Assembly (NCBI GenBank): GCA_021324535.1
Contig: JAJPIU010000246.1
Location: forward strand, 1-39,520
Source of the DNA: Pseudomonadota bacterium
GTDB taxonomy: Bacteria; Chloroflexota; Ktedonobacteria; Ktedonobacterales; JADMIN01
Length of the DNA: 39,520 nucleotides
Direction: 5' to 3'
The notes under the pieces are model-generated. The model made no database searches. It had not been told where the DNA came from and worked only from the letters and a program-made list of their open reading frames with translations. Shown here piece after piece: positions 17,554 through 26,729 of this stretch. The position numbers were made by a program, and so were the translations under genes. Each line of letters begins with the position of its first letter. Position 1 is the stretch's first letter.

Positions 17554-19587
17554 CTAGCCGAGCGCAGGCGCGACGCCTCCACCGCCAACAGGTTCGCTAC
17601 CATGCTCATTGGGCGCGCGTTGTCCGCCTTGTGTCTGCCCACTGGCCGTGCGTATGATGCCCTGAGGGAGGATGTCGAACTCAGCGGCGCTGAGCGCCAG
17701 CGCGCCCGCAGGCTCTGGCTGTTCGGTTGGTGTTGTTTGGTCGGAGGGAGCTGGTTCCGTCTGCGTCATCCTCGGCTTCGAGCCAACCAACTCTACATCC
17801 TTCAGGAAGAAGGTGACGATGATCGCGAGTGCGCCGATAATCATCGAGAGCGTAAAGGCATGCTGGATGCCCACCGCAAGCGCCTGGCGCGTCGCCTCAA
17901 ACAACTGGCTGAAGAGCGTGCTGACCGCGTGCGCGACAATTGGGGGTACCTGCTGCGAGACCTGCTGGACGATCTGCGGCTTCGCCTTGGCGACAATGCC
18001 CGCGACGATCTGATCATGCTGTGGGCCGGGAGGAACCTGCGTGTTGGCTTGCGCTTTGACCTTCGCGAGCGCCTGTGCGACTGCCTGCGCCTGCGCCTGC
18101 TTCGTTGCGCCAGCCGTCACCTGCCTTACCAATTGGTTGCGTAGTGATGGGCTAACCAACACCTGTTGGTTTGTCGCCGCGCTGACCACAGCCGGGGGCA
18201 GCTTGTTGACGTTGGGAATCTTCGCCAGGCGGTTGCTTAGTTCGCTGGTGATGGTATTGTTGACAACCGAGCCGACAATCGCCGTGCCAAGCGTTGATCC
18301 CAGCGAGCGCAGATAGGTGACAGCGCCCGTGCCAACGCCAAGGCGCGAACGAGGCAGCGCGTTTTGCACGGCAAGCGTCATCACGGGCTGCAAGCAGCCC
18401 AGCGCCAGTCCCACGATGACCATATCGAGCGTAACGGTCCACAGCGAGGTCGAGGCGTCCATCCGCGAGAGCATGAAGAAGCTAAGCAGCAGGATGAACC
18501 CACCGATGATGGCCAGCCACTGGTAGCGTCCGACGCGCGCGACTGCGAAGCCGCCCAACGCCGCAGCGGCGGCCATCGTCACCGTTAGCGGGGTGATCAC
18601 TGTCCCGGAGTTCTGCGCCGACTGACCTAGCACGCCCTGGATGAAGAGTGGAAGGTAGAGCACGACCGCGAAGAGCGCCATGCCTACCAGCAAGGCCAGT
18701 AAGGCGCCCGCCGCGAACACCTGGTTGCGGAACAGATCGAGCGCGAGGATTGGCTCACGGGCAAATCGCTCGTTCACGATGAAGGCGACGTAGAGGACGC
18801 CCGACGCCACTAGCGCGCTCACGACCTGCCATGATCCCCAAGGATACGTTTGCCCGCCCCAGGTCAGTCCCAACAACAGCAGTACCGTCGCCGCCGCCGC
18901 CGTGATCGAGCCGATGAAGTCAATCCGCCGGATGCCGTCCCACCCCTTATATTTGCTGCGCACAGAGATATTGGCGGGCAGATAGAAGATCAGGAAGAAC
19001 AGCGCAAGCGCGCCGGTCGGCAGGTTAAGATAGAAAATCCAGCGCCACGTCGAGTTGTCGGTGATCCAGCCGCCCGCGCTTGGGCCGATCACGCTGGCCA
19101 GCGCAAAGACAGCCGTGAAGAGACCCTGCCAGCGGGCGCGTTCGGCTGGCGTGAAAATATCGCCGACCGAGGTGAAGACGAGTGACATCAGCATGCCGCC
19201 ACCGATGCCTTGCAACGCGCGGAAGCCGATGAGCTGATCCATCGTCTGCGAGGCGCCGGAGAGCGCCGAGCCAGCCAGGAAGATGAGCACACCTGCAACG
19301 ATAAACCACTTGCGACCAAACTGGTCGGAGAGTTTGCCGACAATCGGCACCATCGTTGTGGAGGTAATCAGATAACCGGTGATGACCCACGTATAGAGAT
19401 TGAACCCATGCAGGTCTCCCAGTATGGTGGGCAGCGCCGTGGCGACAATGGTCTGGTCGAGCGCTGAGAGGAAGAGGGTGAGCATCAGGGCGATGAGCAC
19501 GCTCCAGAGCGCAAAGCCGCGCAGACGTGGGCGCTCGTCGCTTACGGCGACAGGCGTTTCATCGAGATGAATCGGTGCAGCTTCCAC
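17554..19587 (-). CDS. MFS transporter, DHA2 (EmrB/QacA-type) family with extended insert before the last TM helix
   Basis: 'SALDQTIVATALPTILGDL', 'WVITGYLITSTTMVPIVGKLSDQFGRKW', 'GIGGGMLMSLVFTSVGDIFTPAERARWQG', 'GPSAGGWITDNSTWRWIFYLNLPTG'. Confidence 0.95.
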   Translation of the reverse strand: MEAAPIHLDETPVAVSDERPRLRGFALWSVLIALMLTLFLSALDQTIVATALPTILGDLHGFNLYTWVITGYLITSTTMVPIVGKLSDQFGRKWFIVAGVLIFLAGSALSGASQTMDQLIGFRALQGIGGGMLMSLVFTSVGDIFTPAERARWQGLFTAVFALASVIGPSAGGWITDNSTWRWIFYLNLPTGALALFFLIFYLPANISVRSKYKGWDGIRRIDFIGSITAAAATVLLLLGLTWGGQTYPWGSWQVVSALVASGVLYVAFIVNERFAREPILALDLFRNQVFAAGALLALLVGMALFAVVLYLPLFIQGVLGQSAQNSGTVITPLTVTMAAAAALGGFAVARVGRYQWLAIIGGFILLLSFFMLSRMDASTSLWTVTLDMVIVGLALGCLQPVMTLAVQNALPRSRLGVGTGAVTYLRSLGSTLGTAIVGSVVNNTITSELSNRLAKIPNVNKLPPAVVSAATNQQVLVSPSLRNQLVRQVTAGATKQAQAQAVAQALAKVKAQANTQVPPGPQHDQIVAGIVAKAKPQIVQQVSQQVPPIVAHAVSTLFSQLFEATRQALAVGIQHAFTLSMIIGALAIIVTFFLKDVELVGSKPRMTQTEPAPSDQTTPTEQPEPAGALALSAAEFDILPQGIIRTASGQTQGGQRAPNEHGSEPVGGGGVAPALG

Positions 19588-19693
19588 GAAGGATGATCCT
19601 TTCTAGAGGATTGGGATGGTCTTGAAAGAAAACGAAATCAGAAGCGGGTTCACATCGTCACTTTGTTACGCCGTTGTAGCGCGTAACGCAGGA

Positions 19694-20492
19694 TCAGCCT
19701 TCTGAAACGGAAAGAACAGCATTGGCTGTTTTTTGCGGCGCGCTCGTCCCTCGCCTCGGTGGGATTTCTTCGGGTGGTATTGTTGGTATCGTGGCTTCTT
19801 CGTGGGGCGTACTCGTCGCAACGTGGGCGCCAACAGACGTGACGGCAGTGGATGACACCAGCAGCCCGTGCAGAAAGGTATCGGCAAGGGTGGCGGCGAG
19901 GGCGTCAATCGAGTCGGCGCAGTTTTGCTCTTGACCAAGGCCATAGAGTGCGCTACGGAAAAGCACCATTGCGCTCCCAAGCAGCGCCTTCGCCATCAGG
20001 CCGGTATCTACCGGTCGCAGCCGCCCATTTGCTACCTGACGATCAAGATACTCACGCATCTGAGCGACCACGATGCGCACCTGGCCTTCCATGAAGCCTT
20101 TACACTCGCGAAGTGGCCCTTTGTCACGTTCGCCATGCGCGGCCATGTGCATCATCACACGCAGAATGCTCTGGGCTGGAGCAGAGGCAAGCGCCCGCAG
20201 AAAGCGCGTGAGCATGGCCGGTAGCTCAATCTCCGGCGGCGCATCGCTTTCGAGCGCGCCAGCGAAATCGAGTTGCGTGAAGATGGCTTTTGCTTCTTGC
20301 TCGAACGCGGCGAGGAAGAGTTCCTCTTTGTTGTCGAAGTAGAAGTAGATCAGCCCATGCGTCACATCCGCCCGTTTGGCGATGTCTTTGCTGGTGGCGC
20401 CATCAAACCCCTGCTCGGCGAACACCTCGAGCGCCGCATCGAGAATCTGCTGGCGCCGATCCACGCCCGGTTGCGCCGGTTTTCGCGCCATC
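19694..20492 (-). CDS. TetR/AcrR family transcriptional regulator
   Basis: 'RRQQILDAALEVFAEQGFDGATSKDIAKRADVTHGLIYFYFDNKEELFLAAFE'. Start ATG 20492 chosen because the ORF extension to 20641 runs through the promoter. Confidence 0.93.
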
Positions 20493-20539
20493 TGCTCCGC
20501 TCCTCTGTTGTCTGACACGAGAATTAACTGTCTGGATAA

Positions 20540-20568
20540 ATAATAACATCCCCCTAACGCATTGTCAA
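20540..20568 (-). promoter_or_regulatory. Predicted sigma70 promoter TTGACA-N17-TATTAT for the TetR-MFS unit
   Basis: ATAATA 20540-20545 and TGTCAA 20563-20568 read on minus strand; 17-bp spacer. Confidence 0.75.
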
Positions 20569-20672
20569 GGGGGAAACGGTCAATTCGATATGATTCGATA
20601 TATCTCGTTATAACTAAGGATACCATGGCTCTCCTTCCCATCTATGGGAAGGGGTCGGGGGTAGGTCTGTCG

Positions 20673-21032
20673 CTAGCCCTGCCGCACCTTGTAGCTGTCG
20701 AACGTGAGCGTGTCGCGGGCGATTTTTCCATCGTGAAAGCTCAAGAGCTTGGCGCAAGTGAGATCGCCATAGGCTGTTGTCTTGAGGGTGTACATAATCA
20801 ACACCTGGGCGTCGTCGCCAAACGCGGCGAGAATCTCTACGCCAGTAATTCCCATCGCGCCAACCAGGCGCTTCAAGCTGTCCAGGTACTCGCTTTTCCC
20901 TTCGACATGCCCCAGCGGGCCATCAAACACCACATCATCGGTGAGGTAGCGGGAGGTCGTGTCCATAACGAGACGTGTCCAGGCTTCGGTGAAGGCGCGG
21001 GCGCTGGAAACGGTAGCAGGTTGAGTGGTCAT
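20673..21032 (-). CDS. SnoaL-like / NTF2-like protein
   Basis: 'AFTEAWTRLVMDTTSRYLTDDVVFDGPLGHVEGKSEYLDSLKRLVGAM...LLSFHDGKIARDTLTFDS'. Confidence 0.78.
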   Translation of the reverse strand: MTTQPATVSSARAFTEAWTRLVMDTTSRYLTDDVVFDGPLGHVEGKSEYLDSLKRLVGAMGITGVEILAAFGDDAQVLIMYTLKTTAYGDLTCAKLLSFHDGKIARDTLTFDSYKVRQG

Positions 21033-21066
21033 AGAAAGCTCCTTTTGGGTCGGGATTACAGAACCG

Positions 21067-21082
21067 GACTGGCTAGCCAGTC
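21067..21082. promoter_or_regulatory. Perfect 16-bp palindrome GACTGGCTAGCCAGTC (candidate operator)
   Basis: Self-complementary; lies between the SnoaL-like gene start (21032) and the divergent MarR promoter, just downstream of TATAGT on the minus strand. Confidence 0.55.
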
Positions 21083-21148
21083 TGAACAAACTATAAGCTG
21101 GGAGAGTGACAACCCTATGTCAACAGCGGCGTCACTCATCTGCGCATC

Positions 21149-21177
21149 TTGACTTTTCAACACTTTAGTGCTAAACT
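21149..21177 (+). promoter_or_regulatory. Predicted promoter TTGACT-N17-TAAACT for the MarR gene with overlapping operator TTTAG-TG-CTAAA (21164-21175)
   Basis: Direct reading of boxes and symmetric arms; CACT-TT-AGTG is nested in the same segment. Confidence 0.65.
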
Positions 21178-21228
21178 ATGAACGGGCCGCTCGATAGAGG
21201 CTTTCCCACTAGGAGGCGGAAGAGCGCG

Positions 21229-21756
21229 ATGAAATCGGCGCAGACAAACGCAACAGATAACGCAACAGATAACGCAACAGATAACGCAACAGATATGGCA
21301 AGCGATACAAGTGCTATAAGCGATTCGCAGGCGACGCTTCGCGAGCGCCGCGTCGGCGCCGTTCTCTGGGGGCGAATCGCTCGCTTTTATAGTTGCCAGT
21401 TGCGCCTTGCAAGCGCACATCTTCGCGCGTGGGAACTCAGCCCGGCGCAATTTGATGTTATCGCGACGGTTGGCCGACACGAGGAGATGACCCAACTTGA
21501 GTTGGCGGATCGCTTGCTCGTCACGCAGGGGAATATTACGCAGCTTCTCGACAAGCTAGAGCAGCGTGGATTGCTCTGCCGCTGCCGTGAGGGGCGCCTC
21601 AAACGAATACGGCTGACGGAGGCCGGACGGAAGCTCCACGACGAGGTTGTACCCATGCAGGAAGAGTTCCAGGCGCGCCAGTTCGCATCCCTTTCGCCTT
21701 CGGAGCAGCGACAACTCCTACGGCTATTGCGCAAGCTCCAACAGACACATAGGTAA
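21229..21756 (+). CDS. MarR family transcriptional regulator
   Basis: 'LSPAQFDVIATVGRHEEMTQLELADRLLVTQGNITQLLDKLEQRGLLCRCREGRLKRIRLTEAGRKL' winged-helix pattern; AGGAGG upstream of ATG 21229. Confidence 0.93.
   Translation: MKSAQTNATDNATDNATDNATDMASDTSAISDSQATLRERRVGAVLWGRIARFYSCQLRLASAHLRAWELSPAQFDVIATVGRHEEMTQLELADRLLVTQGNITQLLDKLEQRGLLCRCREGRLKRIRLTEAGRKLHDEVVPMQEEFQARQFASLSPSEQRQLLRLLRKLQQTHR
21247..21294 (+). repeat. 12-bp tandem repeat AACGCAACAGAT x4 encoding (NATD)4
   Basis: Four identical consecutive copies by direct reading, in frame at the N-terminus of the MarR ORF. Confidence 0.95.
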
Positions 21757-21795
21757 TAGATACCAGACACACTAGATTGGCAAAGGAGACTCCAG

Positions 21796-22785
21796 ATGGA
21801 GCAATTGACTCTGACCGGGCTGCATCATGTCTCGGCCCTGACGGCGCAGGCCGCCAAAAACGTGGACTTCTATACGCAGGCGCTGGGGCTGCGTCTGGTG
21901 AAAAAGACCGTCAACCAGGACGATACATCGTCTTATCACCTCTTTTATGGGGATGAGCGCGGAAATCCTGGGACGGAGGTAACGTTTTTCGATATTCCCT
22001 ACGCCGCGCCGACGCACCCCGGCGTGGGCAGCATCTCGCGTATTGCCCTGCGCGTGACCGGACGCGATGCGCTGAACTGGTGGCTGCAACGCTTTGACAC
22101 GCTGGGCGTTGAGCACGATCCGCTGGCCCCTGAGAACGGGCGTGCCACGCTGGCTTTTCGTGACCCGGAGGGCCAGCGGCTCGCGTTGGTGGATGACAGT
22201 GATGCGCCACTGCCAGGTGGGACGCCGTGGGAGAAGAGCGCAACGCCCGCGCCGAACGGTATCCGAGGTCTTGGCGCCGTGACGCTCACCGTGCGTGAGG
22301 CTGAGGGAACCGCGCGGACGCTGACCGAGGTGATGGGCTTCTCGCTGCGCGGGAGCTATCCGTCCGCCGAAGGCCCGGAGCGCGAGATTCTGATCTTTGG
22401 GACGGGCGTTGGTGGGCCTGGGGCAGAGGTACACGTAGATGCGCGTCCCGATCTGCCGCATGAGCGGCTGGGACGCGGCGGTGTGCATCACGTCGCCTTC
22501 CGTGTTCCAACGCCGGAGCAGCACCTCGCCTGGCTTGATCGGCTGGAGTCGGCGGGAATGCGAACCTCCGGCCTGGTGGAACGCTACTATTTCAAGTCTA
22601 TCTACTTCCGTGAGCCAAACGGCATACTCTTCGAGTTGGCCACCGATGGCCCCGGTTTCCTCGAAGACGAGGATGAAGCGCATCTTGGCGAACGGCTCTC
22701 TCTGCCACCCTTCCTGGAGCCACGTCGCGCCCAGATCGAGGCCGCGCTGCATCCCTTGCTAATAGCGCCAACGCCCGCACGGTAG
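21796..22785 (+). CDS. Ring-cleaving dioxygenase, VOC superfamily (MhqO-like)
   Basis: 'LTGLHHVSALTAQAAKNVDFYTQALGLRLVKKTVNQDDTSSYHLFYGDERGNPGTEVTFF', 'GGVHHVAFRVPTPEQHLAWLDRLE'. Confidence 0.92.
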   Translation: MEQLTLTGLHHVSALTAQAAKNVDFYTQALGLRLVKKTVNQDDTSSYHLFYGDERGNPGTEVTFFDIPYAAPTHPGVGSISRIALRVTGRDALNWWLQRFDTLGVEHDPLAPENGRATLAFRDPEGQRLALVDDSDAPLPGGTPWEKSATPAPNGIRGLGAVTLTVREAEGTARTLTEVMGFSLRGSYPSAEGPEREILIFGTGVGGPGAEVHVDARPDLPHERLGRGGVHHVAFRVPTPEQHLAWLDRLESAGMRTSGLVERYYFKSIYFREPNGILFELATDGPGFLEDEDEAHLGERLSLPPFLEPRRAQIEAALHPLLIAPTPAR

Positions 22786-22848
22786 CCTCCAATGAGTCTC
22801 TGCCCATCCTACAGATTTAAGGGCGCAACAAACGATGGAAGGCGCGCC

Positions 22849-22878
22849 TTGACATCGGTAGGGTAGGTCTGGTACACT
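22849..22878 (+). promoter_or_regulatory. Predicted promoter TTGACA-N18-TACACT for the T-box/trpS transcript
   Basis: Direct reading, just upstream of the T-box stem I. Confidence 0.6.
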
Positions 22879-22889
22879 GTGCGTAGTCA

Positions 22890-23245
22890 AATAGCTACAG
22901 CAGCGATCAGGAGAAGTACGCGAGCGCGTGGCGGCCACAGCGAGCCGGGATGATGAGAATCCGGCGCCGTCGTCCTCGCCGAATGGGCCTGTGAGCAGCG
23001 ACCTGACCGGAGCGTGGCGTGTGTCGTCACTATCCGTAGGGTTTCGCCGGGGAGCCTCCCGTTACAGGGGTGCGGCGTCGGTCATACTGTTTCATACGTG
23101 TTGGCCCGCGCCTGCTGAGGAGTCCATCTGCGCGCATGTTGGTGAGCGACGTCTCGCCGCTGCAAAAGCGCCGATGGCTCGAATCCGGGTGGTACCACGA
23201 AGGTTTGTACGCCTCTCGTCCCGTTGGGGATGAGTGGCGTTTTTT
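22890..23245 (+). ncRNA. T-box leader, tryptophan-responsive (UGG specifier at 22984-22986)
   Basis: Stem I AGTA (22915-22918), GAA-TGG specifier loop (22981-22986), T-box GGGTGGTACCACG (23187-23199), terminator hairpin followed by T6; directly upstream of trpS. Confidence 0.92.
23210..23245 (+). terminator. T-box-controlled intrinsic terminator
   Basis: CGCCtCTCgTCCC-GTT-GGGGaTGAGtGGCG followed by TTTTTT. Confidence 0.88.
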
Positions 23246-23317
23246 GTTGCTTACCTACCCCCCTGACCCCTTTTCTATCTGGGGAAGGGGGATGAGGGAA
23301 AGAAAAGGAGTGACTGT

Positions 23318-24406
23318 ATGAGCGCGCCAACCAAAGCGCCGGAAAAAGCTGAGAAGAAAGCGACCGTGAAGCGGGCGATCAAGCCGACTGAGCAAGCACA
23401 CCCTGCGCAGGCAAGCCAGCCCGCGAAGCGTGAGCGTGTCTTCTCCGGCATCCAGCCGTCAAACATCCCACATATCGGAAATTATCTTGGGGCGATTCGC
23501 CACTGGGTAGCCGAGCAGGATCGCTACGACAACATCTATTGCGTAGTTGACCTGCATGCGCTCACCATTCCCCAAGACCCTGCAGAGCTGCGCCAGAATA
23601 CCAGGAATCTTGCGGCGTTGCTCCTTGCCTGTGGGATCGATCCCAAGCGGAGCGCGTTGTTTGTGCAGTCGCACATCAGCGCCCACGCCGAGCTTGCGTG
23701 GATTCTCAACTGCGTGACGCCCACCGGCTGGCTGAACCGCATGACGCAGTTCAAGGTCAAGGCTGGCGAGGATCGTGAGGCCGCCAGCACGGGCCTGTAC
23801 GATTATCCCGTCCTGATGGCAGCTGACATCCTGCTCTACCAGGCGGACGGCGTGCCTGTTGGCGACGACCAGCGCCAGCACGTGGAGCTGACGCGCGACA
23901 TCGCCAACACCTTCAATCATCGCTTTGGAGAGACGTTTGTCGAGCCGCGCGCGCTGATTCGCGAGGTGGGCGCGCGCATCATGGCGCTGGATGAGCCTGA
24001 CAAGAAGATGAGCAAGAGTGGCGCTGAGCCGTCGTATCTCTCGCTGCTTGATCCGCCCGAAGTGATCCGCAAGAAGATCGCGCGTGCCACCACCGACTCA
24101 CAGCGTACCATCGTCTTCGATGAGAGTCGGCCTGGCATCTATAACCTGCTGACGATCTACCAGATGTTGGGCGACGAGAGCCGCGAGCAGGTCGAGACGG
24201 AGTTCGCGGGCAAGGGCTACAAAGAGTTCAAGGCGGCGCTGGCCGACCGTGTGATCGCCGCGTTGGAGCCAATCCAGCGGCGCTACGCCGAACTTGCCAG
24301 CGATCCTGCCCAGCTCGATGCGTTGCTTGCCGAGGGAGCAGCGCGTGTGCGCCCCCTTGCAGAACAGACACTGCGGCTGGCGAAAGAGCGCGTCGGGCTG
24401 ATCTGA
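23318..24406 (+). CDS. trpS: Tryptophanyl-tRNA synthetase
   Basis: 'FSGIQPSNIPHIGNYLGAIRHWV' and 'KKMSKSG' class I motifs; N-terminal Lys/Ala/Pro-rich extension. Confidence 0.97.
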   Translation: MSAPTKAPEKAEKKATVKRAIKPTEQAHPAQASQPAKRERVFSGIQPSNIPHIGNYLGAIRHWVAEQDRYDNIYCVVDLHALTIPQDPAELRQNTRNLAALLLACGIDPKRSALFVQSHISAHAELAWILNCVTPTGWLNRMTQFKVKAGEDREAASTGLYDYPVLMAADILLYQADGVPVGDDQRQHVELTRDIANTFNHRFGETFVEPRALIREVGARIMALDEPDKKMSKSGAEPSYLSLLDPPEVIRKKIARATTDSQRTIVFDESRPGIYNLLTIYQMLGDESREQVETEFAGKGYKEFKAALADRVIAALEPIQRRYAELASDPAQLDALLAEGAARVRPLAEQTLRLAKERVGLI

Positions 24407-24461
24407 CCTCTCCCGCTGTCCCCCCCCGAATGGGGTGGGGAGCTAGCTATCGCCTATGTAT

Positions 24462-24505
24462 CACTCCCGGCCTCTCCCGCCATAGCAGGGGAGAGGCCGG
24501 GAGTG
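24462..24505. repeat. Strong hairpin, perfect 17-bp arms (CACTCCCGGCCTCTCCC ... GGGAGAGGCCGGGAGTG), 10-nt loop
   Basis: Direct reading of arms 24462-24478 and 24489-24505; no T-tract follows. Confidence 0.9.
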
Positions 24506-24535
24506 GAAGCCAGCGACAGAAACGGAGCATGTGAC

Positions 24536-26179
24536 ATGGCAGCGCCGCCCATCAAGCGCAAGCACACACAACAACAACGAGCGAGACTGGCAAGCGAGAT
24601 TACCTCGCCTGCATACAATCGCCAGGCGACATCCAGGCCGACGCTTGTTCCGGTGTGGCGCGAGATCGCCGCCGACCTGGAAACGCCGGTTTCCGCGTTC
24701 CTCAAGCTGGCGCGGGGGCGCTATGGATACCTGCTCGAAAGTGTGGAAGGCGGCGAGCGGCTGGCTCGCTACTCCTTCATCGGCGCAGACCCCTACATGG
24801 TGTTGCGTGTGCGCGATGGCATGGCGGAGCGGCGCTGGTTGGCTGGCGCTCGCGCGGGGCGGGTTGAGCGTGTCCCCTGCGCAGATGCGCTCGACGCTGT
24901 GCGCGCTGAGTTGGAGCGGCGGCCGGTGGCCCCAATGCCTGGCCTGCCACGCTTTCACGGCGGCTCGGTCGGCTATCTGGCGTATGAGGCAGCGGCGCGT
25001 TTTGAGCCGACCGTTCTCATCCCCGCCGATGATCCGCTTGGTTTGCCCGAAGCGATCTTCTGCTTCAGCGACACCCTGCTGATCTTCGACCACGCGCGGC
25101 AGACGGCGCGGCTGCTCACTCACGCTGACCTGCAAGCCACCGAGGGCGACGAACACCTGGCTTACACCGAGGCCGAAGCCCGATTGGATGCGATGGAGCG
25201 TCGCCTGCATGGCCCAACGCCAGTTGCACGCAAACTTCCACAAAAGCGCGCCAGTTGCCATACCATTGCTCCGTCGCGGATGGCGCCGAGGGCGGCGTAT
25301 GAGGCGGCGATTGGGCGCATCAAGGAGTACATCTATGCGGGGGATTGCTTCCAGGTCGTGCCGTCGCGGCGCGTTGCGCGCCCGCTTCACGCGCCGCCGT
25401 TCGAGGTCTATCGCGCGCTACGATCCATCAATCCCTCGCCATATATGTTCTATCTCGCGCTGGATGAGATCGCAATCGCGGGCGCCTCGCCAGAGTTGCT
25501 TGTGCGCGTGGAGGACGGCGAGATGGCGATTCATCCCATCGCAGGCACACGCAGGCGCGATCCCGATCCGACGATAGACGCCGCGCTCGAAGACGATCTG
25601 CGCCACGATGAGAAGGAGCGCGCCGAGCATGTCATGCTGGTAGACCTGGGGCGCAACGATGTTGGGCACGTGTGTGAGCCGGGCAGCGTGCGCGTGACAC
25701 AGTTGCTCGACATCGAACGCTACTCGCATGTGATGCACCTGGTCTCGCATGTGACGGGTAGGCTACGCGCCGACCTGACGCCCTACGATGCGCTGCGGGC
25801 TGGCTTTCCTGCGGGCACGGTCTCCGGCGCGCCAAAGGTGCGAGCGATGCAGATCATCGCCGAGATCGAGGGACAGCGGCGCGGCGTCTACGCGGGCGCG
25901 GTGGGCTACATCGGCTACGATGGCGCGCTCGATACGTGCATCGCCATCCGAACGCTCGTCATGCGTGGTGGCGTGGCCTATGCGCAGGCGGGTGGCGGTA
26001 TCGTGGCCGACTCGCAACCCGCCGCCGAATATGACGAGACGGAAAACAAGCTTGGCGCGACGCTACGGGCGCTGGTGATTGCCGAAGCGCGTAGTGTATC
26101 GCAAGCGCATACACAACGACGGACGAGGGGAAAAGCAAGCAAAAAAGGAGGGGCGCGCAATGCTGCTGCTGATCGATAA
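24536..26179 (+). CDS. trpE: Anthranilate synthase component I
   Basis: 'FRVPTPEQ'-independent motifs: '[13 protein letters not shown]', '[12 protein letters not shown]', '[26 protein letters not shown]', '[40 protein letters not shown]'. Confidence 0.96.
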   Translation: MAAPPIKRKHTQQQRARLASEITSPAYNRQATSRPTLVPVWREIAADLETPVSAFLKLARGRYGYLLESVEGGERLARYSFIGADPYMVLRVRDGMAERRWLAGARAGRVERVPCADALDAVRAELERRPVAPMPGLPRFHGGSVGYLAYEAAARFEPTVLIPADDPLGLPEAIFCFSDTLLIFDHARQTARLLTHADLQATEGDEHLAYTEAEARLDAMERRLHGPTPVARKLPQKRASCHTIAPSRMAPRAAYEAAIGRIKEYIYAGDCFQVVPSRRVARPLHAPPFEVYRALRSINPSPYMFYLALDEIAIAGASPELLVRVEDGEMAIHPIAGTRRRDPDPTIDAALEDDLRHDEKERAEHVMLVDLGRNDVGHVCEPGSVRVTQLLDIERYSHVMHLVSHVTGRLRADLTPYDALRAGFPAGTVSGAPKVRAMQIIAEIEGQRRGVYAGAVGYIGYDGALDTCIAIRTLVMRGGVAYAQAGGGIVADSQPAAEYDETENKLGATLRALVIAEARSVSQAHTQRRTRGKASKKGGARNAAADR

Positions 26180-26729
26180 CTATGACAGCTTTACCTACAA
26201 CCTTGCCCAATATTTCGCCGAACTCGGAGCCGATGTGGTGGTGCGCCGTAACGACGCGATCTCTACCGCCGAAGCAGAGGCGCTCACTCCGTCGCAGATC
26301 GTGATCTCACCCGGCCCCTGCACACCGCATGAGGCGGGCGTCTCCAACGCGATGATCGCCTCATTGGGGCCACACATCCCCATACTTGGCGTCTGCCTGG
26401 GCCATCAATGTCTGGGCGAGGTGTTCGGCGGGCGTGTCATCCGTGCGCCACAGCCGGTTCACGGCAAAACATCGCGTATTCACCACAGAGGCGATGGCGT
26501 CTTCCAGGGGACGCCCCATCCATTCGAGGCGACGCGCTACCACAGCTTGATCGTCGAACGCGCCAGCCTGCCACCCATATTAGAGATCACCGCCGAGACC
26601 GACGATGGGCTGATCATGGGGCTGCGTCATCGGGAATACCCTCTCGTGGGCGTACAGTTTCACCCTGAATCTATCATGACATCGGTGGGCAAAGACATCC
26701 TTCGCAACTTTCTAGGAGGACAGCTATGA
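26160..26729 (+). CDS. trpG: Anthranilate synthase component II (glutamine amidotransferase)
   Basis: '[23 protein letters not shown]', '[14 protein letters not shown]', '[15 protein letters not shown]', '[11 protein letters not shown]'; AAGGAGG upstream. Confidence 0.97.
   Translation: MLLLIDNYDSFTYNLAQYFAELGADVVVRRNDAISTAEAEALTPSQIVISPGPCTPHEAGVSNAMIASLGPHIPILGVCLGHQCLGEVFGGRVIRAPQPVHGKTSRIHHRGDGVFQGTPHPFEATRYHSLIVERASLPPILEITAETDDGLIMGLRHREYPLVGVQFHPESIMTSVGKDILRNFLGGQL

Noticed and set aside
21772-22752. 326-aa minus-strand ORF
   Set aside because: Shadow of the ring-cleaving dioxygenase gene.
24461-25390. 309-aa minus-strand ORF
   Set aside because: Shadow of trpE and spans the trpS-trpE hairpin.
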